64,000 nucleotides of DNA from Pseudomonadaceae bacterium (GCA_024743175.1 JANSXA010000001.1:372001-436000), one strand, 5' to 3'; positions 53,579 to 63,120 are shown, counted from the stretch's first letter. The notes: a model not told the origin generated them from the letters alone. Numbers and translations: made by a program.

Positions 53579-56071
53579 ATGAACCGACTATCTGTAGCTT
53601 CAAGCACGCCCCAGGCGGTATTCAAACCTTCAGGTCTATACAGATCTTTAGGACTCATCGCGATCACACTGTTTCTGCACGCATGCGGAAGTGGCAGCGG
53701 CGCATCAACTTCTGAAAACCCGGTCACCGCAACACCCGATGTCAGTAATTATTCCGGTCCCGCACCTGCTACGGCAGATGTCCAGGCCTTCAAACTGAAC
53801 GTCTGGGATAATCTTGTTGCCAACAACCGTTGCGGTTCCTGTCATACAGACGATCAGAGCCCGCGGTTCGTCCGGGCCGATGACATCAACCTCGCCTATT
53901 CAGAGGTAAACACCGTTGTAGACCTGACCGACCCGGGCAGTTCCCGGCTTGTGACCAACGTTCGCGGCGGCCACAACTGCTGGCTCTCAAGTGATGATGC
54001 CTGCGGAGATATCATCGAGTCCTACCTGGAAAACTGGGCTGGCGATACGCTGGGCGGCGGTGGCAAAGAGGTAGAGTTGGAAGCGCCACCGATACAGGAC
54101 CCCGGTGAAAGCAAAAACTTTCCGGTAGATACCGCGCTATTCGAATCCACCGTTTATCCTCTGCTGACAACGTATTGCTCAGATTGTCACGATGATGCCG
54201 CAGCAGTACCGCAAAGCCCGTTCTTTGCCAGCGCTGAAGTCGAGTCAGCTTATACGGCGTCACAACCAAGGATTGATCTGGAAACGCCTGCAAACTCGCG
54301 CTTTGTGTTGCGCCTGGCTGACGAATTCCACAACTGCTGGGATAACGATTGCCAATCCAGCGCGGCGGAAATGGAAGACGCAATTATTGCGTTCTCAGAT
54401 GCCATCACGCCGACACTGGTTGATCCCAGCCTGGTGACCTCGAAAGCTTTATCGCTGACAGACGGCATTGTTGCCTCCTCTGGCGGACGTTATGAAGCCA
54501 ACGTGATTGCCCTTTATGAGTTTAAGACAGGTACCGGAAACACGGTTTTTGATACCTCCGGTATAGAACCCTCTCTCAACCTCACACTCAGTGGCGACTA
54601 CAGTTGGGTTGGTGGCTGGGGTGTCCAGTTCACTGCAGGTAAAGCTCAGGGTTCTACCACTGCCAGCGCCAAGTTACGTGACCTGATCACCGCCACCGGC
54701 GAATACAGCATTGAGGCCTGGGTAGCACCCGCCAATGTTGTACAGGATGGACCGGCTCGAATAGTCACCTACTCGGGCGGTTCAACATCGCGCAACTTCA
54801 TGTTGGGTCAGACGCTGTATAACTACGATGCCTATGTCCGTACAGATCAGACAGACCCTAATGGAGAGCCACAGCTGTCTACGGCAGATGCCGACGAAGA
54901 CCTGCAGGCAACTCTGCAGCATGTTGTTGTTACGTATGATCCGGTTAACGGTCGTCAGATTTATGTTAACGGTGTGTGGACCGACGATGTGGATCCGGTA
55001 CCCGGCGGCCTGCTCAACGACTGGGATGACACTTTTGCATTTGCACTTGGCAGTGAAGTTGATAACGACAGCCGCTGGGCGGGTACGATACGCCTGCTGG
55101 CAATGCACAATCGTGCCATGACACCAGAACAGATTCTGCAGAACTTCGAAGTGGGCGTAGGTGAAAAGTACTTCCTGCTCTTCAATGTCAGTGACCATAT
55201 CGACGTTATGGACGCATACGTTGTCTTCGAGGTCAGCCAGTTCGATTCCTACGCTTACCTGTTTGATGAGCCTTTCTTCATCATTCTGGATAACCAGGCA
55301 ATGCCAGGGTCTATACCTATGTCAGGCATCAGAATCGGCTTGAACGGACGTGAACTGCCGGTTGGTCAGGCATTTGTTGCGGTGGATACCACTATTACCG
55401 ATGCGCTTTACGAAACCAACGGCAGCCAGAGCCTGTCAAACCTGGGCACTATTGTGCCCCTGGAAAAAGGACCCACTCTGGATGAGTTCTTCCTGACTTT
55501 CGAAGTCCTGGGTGACGAAACCAATGTATACGTCGAGGCTGATCCGGCGCCGGCGCCCCCTCCTGCTGTGCTGCCACGCGATCCGGATGTGGGTATTCGA
55601 GACTTTGCAGAAATCAATGCAACCATGTCGAGGTTGACCGGCATTCCCGTTGCAAACAGCGAGGTGGCAACAACTTATGATCTGGTGCGACAGGCGATGC
55701 CTGTAGGCACCGGCGTCAGTGGTTTCATTTCGTCGCAGCAGATGGGTATTACCCAGCTGGCGATCAAATACTGTTCTGTGCTGGTTGATGATGTGAACGC
55801 TCGTTCAAGCTATTTCCCGGGCTTCCCATTTGGTGCGTCCCAGGCTTCCGCGTTTGACGATCGCAGCCTGCTGATTGACCCGCTGATAGACAACATGGTG
55901 GGTAATGGCATCAGTACTCAACCTGACCTGACCGCATTGGAAGGTGAAGTGAACAGCCTGGTCGACGATCTGATCGCAAGCAGCGTCAGTGTCAACAGCG
56001 AGCGAACCGAAGGGATCGTTAAAGCAGCTTGTGCGTCTGTCTTAGGCAGTGCAGCAATGCTGGTCCAATAG
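53579..56071 (+). CDS. Lipoprotein with two cytochrome c motifs and a LamG-like domain
   Basis: An 830-residue lipoprotein (lipobox LHAC near residue 36, then SGSGAST linker). Haem motifs are CGSCH (85-89) and CSDCH (200-204), each followed by a repeat of similar layout with NCW (GGHNCWLSSDDACGD; FHNCWDNDCQSS). Residues about 310-525 form a LamG/concanavalin-type jellyroll: VIALYEFKTGTGNTVFDTSG, YSIEAWVAP, HVVVTYDPVNGRQIYVNG, IRLLAMHNRAMTPEQI. LamG domains usually bind sugars or proteins, so it may sit on the cell surface and touch a polymer. The rest is unrecognised. Its haem content and operon suggest surface redox work. Confidence 0.75.
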   Translation: MNRLSVASSTPQAVFKPSGLYRSLGLIAITLFLHACGSGSGASTSENPVTATPDVSNYSGPAPATADVQAFKLNVWDNLVANNRCGSCHTDDQSPRFVRADDINLAYSEVNTVVDLTDPGSSRLVTNVRGGHNCWLSSDDACGDIIESYLENWAGDTLGGGGKEVELEAPPIQDPGESKNFPVDTALFESTVYPLLTTYCSDCHDDAAAVPQSPFFASAEVESAYTASQPRIDLETPANSRFVLRLADEFHNCWDNDCQSSAAEMEDAIIAFSDAITPTLVDPSLVTSKALSLTDGIVASSGGRYEANVIALYEFKTGTGNTVFDTSGIEPSLNLTLSGDYSWVGGWGVQFTAGKAQGSTTASAKLRDLITATGEYSIEAWVAPANVVQDGPARIVTYSGGSTSRNFMLGQTLYNYDAYVRTDQTDPNGEPQLSTADADEDLQATLQHVVVTYDPVNGRQIYVNGVWTDDVDPVPGGLLNDWDDTFAFALGSEVDNDSRWAGTIRLLAMHNRAMTPEQILQNFEVGVGEKYFLLFNVSDHIDVMDAYVVFEVSQFDSYAYLFDEPFFIILDNQAMPGSIPMSGIRIGLNGRELPVGQAFVAVDTTITDALYETNGSQSLSNLGTIVPLEKGPTLDEFFLTFEVLGDETNVYVEADPAPAPPPAVLPRDPDVGIRDFAEINATMSRLTGIPVANSEVATTYDLVRQAMPVGTGVSGFISSQQMGITQLAIKYCSVLVDDVNARSSYFPGFPFGASQASAFDDRSLLIDPLIDNMVGNGISTQPDLTALEGEVNSLVDDLIASSVSVNSERTEGIVKAACASVLGSAAMLVQ

Positions 56072-56093
56072 TTACATAAAGAGAGTTAAAACA

Positions 56094-57710
56094 ATGCGTA
56101 AAAGAAGACAACGTAAATACGATGACCCTTTGTGTCACGCCGATCACCGTCGCCCACGGACGCGTCGGGAGTTCCTGGCCCAGGGTTTTATTATGGGTAC
56201 CGGCGCGGTTCTGGGTTCCAGCGCGGTAACGCTGAGCAACAACGTGCAGGCGCAACTGGCGCCTGACCTGCTACCGTTGATCGCTGACTGCGGCATCGCA
56301 ACACAGGGCGCGGGTAAAATACCTTTTATTGCCTTTGACCTGGCGGGTGGTTCTAACCAGGCCGGATCTAACGTTTTGGTTGGACGTCAGGGTGGCCAGC
56401 TGGATTTCCTCAGCACAGCCGGATATGAACGCCAGGGTTTACCCGGCGATATGATTCCGCCAATTCTGAACCCTGACACTCAGACCAACGATTTTATCGA
56501 TACAACGCTTGGACTTGCGTTCCACTCAGACAGTGCATTCCTGCGCGGGATGATGACACGCATTTCTCCGGCAACCGCAGCCAACATTAACGGTGCTGTG
56601 ATACCCGCTCGCTCGGAGAACGACACCGGAAACAATCCACATAACCCGATGTACGGGATTGCAAATGCGGGTTCTGACGGCTCACTGCTGACATTGATCG
56701 GTTCTGAAAACTCAGACTCTGGCGGTAATTCCATGGCGCCAATGTCCATGATTGATCTGACCCGACGACCTACAAAGGTTGATCGGCCTTCGGATGTAAC
56801 TGGCCTGGTTGATGTTGGCGACTTAACCGCCGTGCTCAGCCAGCAGGATGCCGTTGCGGTGATGGAATCTGTTTATCGCATCAGCGATCAGAAGCTGCAG
56901 GCGATCAACACCGGCGGTGATCCGGTGATCCATCCGGAAGACGTTGTGAAAGACCTGGTTAAATGTGGATATCTGAAAAGTGCTGATCTGGCAGACCGGT
57001 TTGGCGATCCAACTACATTAGACCCTGCGGGTGATCCGCTTATCGTTGGGCCACAAGGCATCTTCACTGATGCTGAGTTTAACGGTGGCGACCGTTCTGC
57101 CGGAGAGTTCCGTAAAACGGCTTCTGTTATGAAAATGGTGATCAACGGCTTCGCCGGTGCAGGCACTATAGAAATGGGCGGCTATGATTACCATGGTGGA
57201 CGACGGGCCGAAGGAGAAGTAAAGGACTTCCGCGCAGGTCAGTGTATGGGCGCCTGTCTCGAATACGCGGCGATCACTGGCGTACCGCTGATGATGTATG
57301 TCATGTCTGACGGTTCTCTGTCTTCCAACGGCACCATCGACAACACAGTCGACGGACGTGGCAAAGGTGAATGGAGCAGCGATAACCAGCAGACCGCAGC
57401 GACCTTCTTCCTGGTGTATAACCCTAACGGTCGCCCGACGCTTATCGGAGGAACGCCTGAAGAACAGGCGATACACCAGCAGATCGGTTACATGCGAGCA
57501 GATGGTTCTGTCGAAACCGCAGGGACACCTGCTGCCAACAACGTTAATCTGCTCGCGGAGACCGTTGTGTTGAATTATATGGCGCTGCACGGCGAGAACG
57601 GACAGTTTGGTACCGCTCTGCCTAACAACGGTTTGGGTAATGCAACGCTGCAGGACAGTTTGACTGCCTTCGAGCCGATTGTGAACGGCACCATAACAAA
57701 CCCGGTCTAG
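56094..57710 (+). CDS. Tat-exported DUF1501-like protein
   Basis: A 538-residue protein with a twin-arginine signal, TRREFLAQG with Arg24-Arg25, followed by a hydrophobic stretch, so it should be exported folded. The mature protein begins IPFIAFDLAGGSNQAGSNVLVG, like the opening strand of the DUF1501 (alkaline-phosphatase-like) group, and shows GGYDYHGGRRAEGEVKDF near 363, which resembles a metal-site loop with Asp and His. I start at ATG 56094 because AAGAGAG precedes it. In planctomycetes DUF1501 proteins pair with cytochrome-containing partners, just as here. Reaction unknown. Confidence 0.7.
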   Translation: MRKRRQRKYDDPLCHADHRRPRTRREFLAQGFIMGTGAVLGSSAVTLSNNVQAQLAPDLLPLIADCGIATQGAGKIPFIAFDLAGGSNQAGSNVLVGRQGGQLDFLSTAGYERQGLPGDMIPPILNPDTQTNDFIDTTLGLAFHSDSAFLRGMMTRISPATAANINGAVIPARSENDTGNNPHNPMYGIANAGSDGSLLTLIGSENSDSGGNSMAPMSMIDLTRRPTKVDRPSDVTGLVDVGDLTAVLSQQDAVAVMESVYRISDQKLQAINTGGDPVIHPEDVVKDLVKCGYLKSADLADRFGDPTTLDPAGDPLIVGPQGIFTDAEFNGGDRSAGEFRKTASVMKMVINGFAGAGTIEMGGYDYHGGRRAEGEVKDFRAGQCMGACLEYAAITGVPLMMYVMSDGSLSSNGTIDNTVDGRGKGEWSSDNQQTAATFFLVYNPNGRPTLIGGTPEEQAIHQQIGYMRADGSVETAGTPAANNVNLLAETVVLNYMALHGENGQFGTALPNNGLGNATLQDSLTAFEPIVNGTITNPV

Positions 57711-57742
57711 ACGCCAGACCTTAAAACGGCAGTTTGTAACAC

Positions 57743-57772
57743 AAGGGCCTGCTAAACTTCAGCGGCCCTTTT
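57743..57772 (+). terminator. Terminator of the cytochrome/DUF1501 operon
   Basis: AAGGGCC/GGCCCTT stem with inner GCT/AGC pairing and a T-run, 33 nt after the stop of the DUF1501-like gene. Confidence 0.85.
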
Positions 57773-57794
57773 ACGCTTTACACGGAGTTAAAGC

Positions 57795-59162
57795 ATGATC
57801 AGCCTGTGTTGTCCCCGCTGTGACACTGTTCTCAACGAACAGGCACAAGCGGGTATGCTGTGCACCGCGTGCAAAATCAGTTTCCCGATGTTGTCCAGCC
57901 CAACCGGCCGCGTGCCTTTCCTCTGGTCGGAGCCGCAAGCCTGCCTGCTGGATTGGCAGAATCGTTTTAATGCAGCATTGGCCGATCTGGAAACACAGAT
58001 ATCCACCACGCAGTTGATAGATTCTGTTGGTCCAGCTACACGCCATCGACTGTCCCACCTGAATAACGCCCTGACCCGCCACCAGCGGGAACTGGCAGAT
58101 CTTTTCAGCGGCTTACAGGTTGGCGACGCGCTGGCTCGAGAAACCCATCTTGCCCTGCGCACACAACTGCCGAGCCACCACGGCGCACTGTCTTATGCGC
58201 AGAACATCCATCGCGACTGGAGTTGGGGTGAGGACGAAAATCAACAGGTGCTGGAACATCTGACAGGTGTGCTTGCTCAAACTAAAAAGCCTGTGCGACT
58301 GCTTGTGCTGGGCTGCGGTGCTGGGCGCCTGGCTAATGATCTGCACCGAGCGCTAAGCCCGACAGAGACCTGGGCTGTTGACAGCAATCCCCTGCTTTGT
58401 CTGCTGGGTCAACGCATGAGTGCGGGCGAAACACTCTCCTTGACAGAATTTCCCCTGGCGCCTGTCAATGCAGAAGCGTGTGCAGTGACACGCACGCTTG
58501 CCGCACCGGAGACTGTGGAGGGTTTGACCTTTGTGTGTGCCGATGCAATGAGATTACCTTTTGCACCAGGCCAGTTTGATCTTGTGGTCACACCCTGGTT
58601 GATTGACGTTATCGATGCACGTCTGGCTGATTTCATGCGGGTTATTTATCGAGCCACAGCACCGGATGGATACTGGCTGAATCATGGCTCGTTAGCCTTC
58701 GCTGGTAATCAGGCGGCTAATCGTATGACCTGCGAGGAACTGCAGGAGCAGACAAACGATGCCGGCTTCACCGTGCAGAGCAGCACCGATGAGTTACTGC
58801 CTTATCTGCAATCTCCCGCCAGTCGTCACCGCCGCGTTGAACTCACACATACGCAACTGGCACAGCGGGACAATGCGCAAGCGCCTCAACGTCAACCCCG
58901 TCATCAGCACCTGCCGGAGTGGCTGGTCAGTGGCAGAGCACCGATTCCCTTGAGCCCTGGTCTGCAGACACAGATCACTACCACCAAAATACATGCTTTT
59001 ATCATGTCCCTGATCGATGGCAAACGCAGCGTTCTGGATATGGCTAAAGTGCTGGAAGAGCAGCGGCTGATGCCTGCAGATCAGGCGACGATGGCGGTAC
59101 GCCAGTTTCTGACCACAATGCTCGAGGAAGCGCGCCGCTTTGAGGGCCAGGATCATCACTGA
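57795..59162 (+). CDS. Zinc-ribbon class I methyltransferase
   Basis: A 455-residue protein. An N-terminal zinc ribbon (CPRC at 6-9 and CTAC at 23-26) precedes about 100 helical residues, then a SAM-dependent methyltransferase fold: DWSWGEDENQQ near 141, the SAM loop VLGCGAGRL (171-179), VDSNPLLCLLGQRM near 193 and the acidic DLVVTPWLIDVID near 260. The block resembles carnosine N-methyltransferase-type (N2227) enzymes. The last 90 residues (SLIDGKRSVLDMAKVLEEQ and after) look like a PqqD-type peptide-binding helix set. A small peptide or modified amine may be the substrate; this is inference. It stands alone after a terminator. Confidence 0.8.
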   Translation: MISLCCPRCDTVLNEQAQAGMLCTACKISFPMLSSPTGRVPFLWSEPQACLLDWQNRFNAALADLETQISTTQLIDSVGPATRHRLSHLNNALTRHQRELADLFSGLQVGDALARETHLALRTQLPSHHGALSYAQNIHRDWSWGEDENQQVLEHLTGVLAQTKKPVRLLVLGCGAGRLANDLHRALSPTETWAVDSNPLLCLLGQRMSAGETLSLTEFPLAPVNAEACAVTRTLAAPETVEGLTFVCADAMRLPFAPGQFDLVVTPWLIDVIDARLADFMRVIYRATAPDGYWLNHGSLAFAGNQAANRMTCEELQEQTNDAGFTVQSSTDELLPYLQSPASRHRRVELTHTQLAQRDNAQAPQRQPRHQHLPEWLVSGRAPIPLSPGLQTQITTTKIHAFIMSLIDGKRSVLDMAKVLEEQRLMPADQATMAVRQFLTTMLEEARRFEGQDHH

Positions 59163-59266
59163 AAATGATCCGCGGGACAATGACACTCAGCTACAGAGAT
59201 CATTACCATGCAGGCTGCCTGTGACCAGGCACAGGCGTTAGGGAACAGGACTCGAAGTTGCGGGAC

Positions 59267-60181
59267 TCAGATCGCAGCCGGCTGCATGATTGGTTCGCCA
59301 AACTCAGCCACAGCGGGCGTTTCGTAGGTGGTCATTTCCCAGGCATCTTCGCAGCGAAGCAGCGCACGAGCCAACTTGTTGTTCAGTGCATGACCTGACT
59401 TGAAACCTTCGAATGCACCCAGAATCGGACGACCGAGCAGATAAAGATCGCCGATCACATCAAGCAGCTTATGCTTCACAAACTCATCTTCGTAACGCAG
59501 TCCACCTTCATTCATGACGTCAAAATCATCAATACCTACCGCGTTTTCCAGACTTGAGCCCAACATCTTGTTGATGGCCTGCGCCTGAGGCAACTCTTTG
59601 ATCAAACCAAACGAGCGTGCACGGCTGACCTGATCCACATAGGAGATATTGGAAAAATCCAACTCAGAGACTTTTGGATGGCGGTTATAAACCGGATGGT
59701 CAGCAACAAAAGTGTACGCTGCTTTAAAGCCGTCGTAAGGCTTCAGTACAGCTTCAGCGTCACCCTGGGTGACTTTGATGTCGCGCTTGATGCGAATGAA
59801 CTGTTTCGGAGCCTGTTGCTCAACAATGCCCACCGTGCTGATCAGATAAATAAAAGGCGCGGCGCTGCCGTCCATGATCGGCACTTCTTCGCTGGAAAGC
59901 TCAACCACCAGGTTATCAATGCCCAGCCCCCAGAGGGCAGACATCAGATGCTCAACAGTTGCGACCTGGACGTCTCCTGTTCCCAGACTGGTAGACAATG
60001 TTGTGTCAGAGACATTTTCTGCAGTGGCTCGGATCGGAGCACTGGCCCGGACATCCGTCCGGACAAAAGATATGCCTGTGTTTTCCGCGGCAGGGCGTAA
60101 GGTCATGCGGACTTTGTCACCCGTATGAACACCGATACCAATGGCATGGACCGGCTTCCTGATGGTTCTTTGTCTTAGCAT
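59267..60181 (-). CDS. lpxC: UDP-3-O-acyl-N-acetylglucosamine deacetylase
   Basis: A 304-residue zinc deacetylase that carries out the committed step of lipid A synthesis in the cytoplasm. The zinc ligands are His78 (VEHLMSAL), His237 and Asp241 (KHKLLDVIGDLYLLG); the acid/base His264 is in KSGHALNNKL. The N-terminal KPVHAIGIGVHTGD and MDGSAAPF near 103 are standard. The upstream gene is a cation antiporter over 500 nt away and not ftsZ, so lpxC is separated from the cell-division cluster that usually contains it in this class. Confidence 0.97.
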   Translation of the reverse strand: MLRQRTIRKPVHAIGIGVHTGDKVRMTLRPAAENTGISFVRTDVRASAPIRATAENVSDTTLSTSLGTGDVQVATVEHLMSALWGLGIDNLVVELSSEEVPIMDGSAAPFIYLISTVGIVEQQAPKQFIRIKRDIKVTQGDAEAVLKPYDGFKAAYTFVADHPVYNRHPKVSELDFSNISYVDQVSRARSFGLIKELPQAQAINKMLGSSLENAVGIDDFDVMNEGGLRYEDEFVKHKLLDVIGDLYLLGRPILGAFEGFKSGHALNNKLARALLRCEDAWEMTTYETPAVAEFGEPIMQPAAI

Positions 60182-60725
60182 ATTTGTCTCAGTCCAATCA
60201 TTCTGCTGCTTGATTGTTGAAGTTCTTAACTATCAACGACTTGGCGAAAGACTATACGCACTCTGTGAATGAAAATGAAGAAAAAATGAAGGGAAAAATG
60301 GAAAAATATGAAACAGGTTGTTTCTAAGTGTTTCAGGCAATTAATCCATATTTTTCAATATGTTAGCTACCGATTCCTTGTATTTTCGTGGAAAATCGCA
60401 TGATTTCTGCTGATCTGTATCCATTTTTCAATTCAAATGACAGCCTGCCCCCTTCCTGGACTGTGCGCTTCTGCCATTAACGGCATCTGGGCTAATTGCG
60501 TCGTCTTCGAATAGTCGCCTGCGCAAGTACCCGCCAATAGCTCACCCACGCGTAGGACAGGACGGCCATGTCCCGCAAAGGGCAGCTACCTGCTTCATTT
60601 CATAAACGATTATGGACAATGCCGCTCACTTGAAGTTACTGCAGGAAACAAAAGCATTCGCTGCCTTTATATGGGTCGGCTTGCTGGGCTGCATTGTCGG
60701 AACGCTTACATCAAGTTGGTACATC
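60182..60725. other. Long AT-rich leader/promoter region of lpxC
   Basis: 544 nt without a secure gene. The first 250 nt upstream of lpxC are AT-rich with many short A/T runs, consistent with a promoter or a long leader. A doubtful 47-codon frame lies at 60612-60755. Confidence 0.5.
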
Positions 60726-60755
60726 TCAGGCTATCGCCAACATCAGAACGCATGA
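60612..60755 (+). CDS. Doubtful small membrane protein
   Basis: A 47-codon frame with a soluble start (MDNAAHLKLLQETKAF), one hydrophobic helix (about 17-38) and a polar end. The layout is that of a single-pass small membrane protein, but no ribosome site is visible and its end overlaps the antiporter gene on the other strand by 30 nt. It may be chance. Confidence 0.2.
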   Translation: MDNAAHLKLLQETKAFAAFIWVGLLGCIVGTLTSSWYISGYRQHQNA

Positions 60756-61757
60756 AAAGTACAGCAGAAGCACCAGCGTACTTTCGAATCCGATGTTGCC
60801 AACGCCATGTTTTTCTCTTCGCAATAATCCGAGCAGCAGAATACTTGCCAGCAGAATCGATAGCGCAACCCAGAAAATTTCGCTTGTCGTTATAGCGGCG
60901 TAAATTGATCTGCCTCGGTAGGCGACGTCTGCAGCAGACAGGAACAATACATCGAACGCATTGCCGCCGAGAATATCCCCAACGGCGAGCGCCAGCGCGC
61001 CGCGGCGAACGGCTGTTATGGCAACAACAAGTTCCGGCAAGGAAGTGGTAATTGCTGTCAAAACACCTCCGACCATGCTCTCGTTCAATCCAGCATGAAC
61101 AGACAGGGAGATTGCCGCGCGGGCGAGCGCCCAACCGGCCCCGGCTACCAGTGCGGCCAGCAGCACAAAGGTCAGCCAGAGCAGAACAAGTTCGCGGGAC
61201 GATAAATGAGCGGCTTTGCCCTTACTTTCCGGCTTGGTTTCGTTTGTCATGCGCGGTTGCCACATGGGCTGCTCTCGAGCCTGGCTGATCAGGCGCAGGC
61301 CAAATATATAGCCCAGAACGAGCAACACTGAAATCGGATGCACGCCAAATACCGCGATACCCGGAAGTGCCATCGCCAGCATCGGCAACGCTAACAAGGC
61401 TAGCAGAAGCGCACCATGTAGCAGGTTTGCCTCGGAGGCTGCGGCGTGCTCCAGATTAGCCTTACGGTAAGTCATATCGGCCACTGCCAAAAAAGCTGTT
61501 TGTGCGGCGATGCCGCCAAGCGAATTGCTCACAGCCAGTGTGGCATGTCCCGCAAGCGCTGCAGTGATCGTTGTGGTGAGGCCTGAAAGCGAAGTGATAG
61601 CACCAATCAACACCGCCCCTGTGAGGAGTTCACCCAGACCCGTGACCTGTGCGATGCGTTCCGCCCGCACGGTCAGCAGGACGCCACCAACCCCGATAGC
61701 GCTGGCTGCGACTATGAACACGGTGATACTGAAGCCCAGAGACCAAGCTTCCGCCAT
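60726..61757 (-). CDS. Sodium/calcium exchanger family antiporter
   Basis: A 343-residue inner-membrane cation antiporter of the CaCA type with ten or eleven helices in two inverted halves. The second alpha repeat is clear: ESMVGGVLTAITTSLPELVVAITAVRRG near 222, then AVGDILGGNAFDVLF near 257. The first half is diverged: ELLTGAVLIGAITSLSGLTTTITAAL lacks the TSLPE acidic residue (Ser-Gly in place of Pro-Glu) and is followed by SNSLGGIAAQTAF. Loss of one acidic ligand could change stoichiometry or ion. The start is 3 nt after the stop of the upstream membrane protein gene, so the two are made together. Confidence 0.82.
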   Translation of the reverse strand: MAEAWSLGFSITVFIVAASAIGVGGVLLTVRAERIAQVTGLGELLTGAVLIGAITSLSGLTTTITAALAGHATLAVSNSLGGIAAQTAFLAVADMTYRKANLEHAAASEANLLHGALLLALLALPMLAMALPGIAVFGVHPISVLLVLGYIFGLRLISQAREQPMWQPRMTNETKPESKGKAAHLSSRELVLLWLTFVLLAALVAGAGWALARAAISLSVHAGLNESMVGGVLTAITTSLPELVVAITAVRRGALALAVGDILGGNAFDVLFLSAADVAYRGRSIYAAITTSEIFWVALSILLASILLLGLLRREKHGVGNIGFESTLVLLLYFSCVLMLAIA

Positions 61758-61760
61758 CAG

Positions 61761-62969
61761 CTACACTTCTTCGTCGACAAAGGTAATGTGGCGGAAGTAG
61801 TGGCTGCTTTCGAAAGAAGCACCAAGCGCGCCGATACCAAGTGCAAGCGCCGCGACAAATGCGGAAAGTAGCAGGTACTCGTCAAGTAGCGGTGGTTGCG
61901 CGAGCCCCCCGGACCATTGCACGACCAACCGGTGGTCAAAAAACAGAGAGCCAGCCAGCAGCGCTATACAGAAAATCAGTATGTAGGTTGTGGTCATGCC
62001 CAGCGATACCACCAGCCCCATGGTGACGTTGGTGGTCACGCTCTGCTCGGTCAGGCGCGATTTCCCCCGCCGGACATAGAGGCCCTGATTGAGCACGATA
62101 TACGTCGTTGCAATACAGACAGCGGCGAGAGAAAAAACCGCTACCAACACCCTATCCTGGCTGATTGCCAGTTCCCAGACTTCGGCCGTCACGATCAGCA
62201 CAAGCATTGCGGAAAGCGCAGCTGTGGTCAGGCGACTCAGCCGAAAAGGGAACTGCCATGGTCTGGCTTCGCGCACTGCATTGGAAATATCACGACGGTT
62301 CACCCAGGTGCTCAGCAGATAAAATCGCCAGGGTTTCACAGTCCTGTAGTCGCTGTCCTCCTCCAGTCGCCGGTCGGCTATTTCGCTGAGTTCTCTGACG
62401 AGCTGTTCTTTTTGCCGGGTAGAGTATTGTGCAGGATCGTCGAGGTCGGATACTTCGGCAGGCTTGAAAAGCAGGTTTGCATGATCGTCTTCATCCCGCT
62501 CCAGTCCGCATAGTCTGCTGAATGTGTAAAGCACGAGGCGCTGCAAGCGATCGGCGATGGTGGAAGTGCGCTGTTCAACGTCCACTTCCGGATCAGTAGA
62601 TCTTGGGTCAATCTGTGAGGTGGAAATTAAAGCCGAGTCGAGTGATCGTGACACAACAGCGATAGTCTCAGGAAAGTAATGTCCGATGAGTTCTACCCCG
62701 GTGATGATCACGGTGAAGTCCCAGTGTTTTGCGTTTCTCTCAGCAACGCCATGTTCCAGAAGTTCAGAAGGCTCCGCTCTGGGGCCTATCGCCAGTTCCT
62801 CCCAGCGCACGATCGGCATCTGCCACTGAAATTGTGGAAATGCATTGGACAGCATCTGAGTCAATGAATCCCGGGCGCGCTGTACTGCACGCCAATCCAC
62901 ATCGTCGAGCTTGCCTGCCGCGAGCCAGCCGATTTCTACAAGCGGCAGGTCTTCGGTTTTTTGGTGCAT
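61761..62969 (-). CDS. Unrecognised membrane protein with a possible inactive metzincin-like domain
   Basis: A 402-residue protein I cannot place. Residues 1-235 are soluble and 240-390 contain about five membrane helices, ending in a short acidic tail. The soluble part begins EIGWLAAGKLDDVDWRAVQRA and has HWDFTVIITGVELIGHYF near 83 and VLYTFSRLCGLERDEDDHANLLF near 147. Its order of strands and the G-L after a central helix recall archaemetzincins, but the HExxH zinc residues are absent. This likeness is weak. It is co-transcribed with the cation antiporter (3-nt gap) and may regulate it. Confidence 0.55.
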   Translation of the reverse strand: MHQKTEDLPLVEIGWLAAGKLDDVDWRAVQRARDSLTQMLSNAFPQFQWQMPIVRWEELAIGPRAEPSELLEHGVAERNAKHWDFTVIITGVELIGHYFPETIAVVSRSLDSALISTSQIDPRSTDPEVDVEQRTSTIADRLQRLVLYTFSRLCGLERDEDDHANLLFKPAEVSDLDDPAQYSTRQKEQLVRELSEIADRRLEEDSDYRTVKPWRFYLLSTWVNRRDISNAVREARPWQFPFRLSRLTTAALSAMLVLIVTAEVWELAISQDRVLVAVFSLAAVCIATTYIVLNQGLYVRRGKSRLTEQSVTTNVTMGLVVSLGMTTTYILIFCIALLAGSLFFDHRLVVQWSGGLAQPPLLDEYLLLSAFVAALALGIGALGASFESSHYFRHITFVDEEV

Positions 62970-63120
62970 AAGTTACCGATTCTATTGTCGGAGCGCGCTG
63001 TGCGGATGTCGTAACCGACACAGCGTCAGTTAACCGCAGCGGGAAGGGTCTCGGCCCCCAGTGTACAATATCTCCAGCAGGCTTTGCGATGGCCCACCTT
63101 TTTTTGGCATATTAGCCGCC

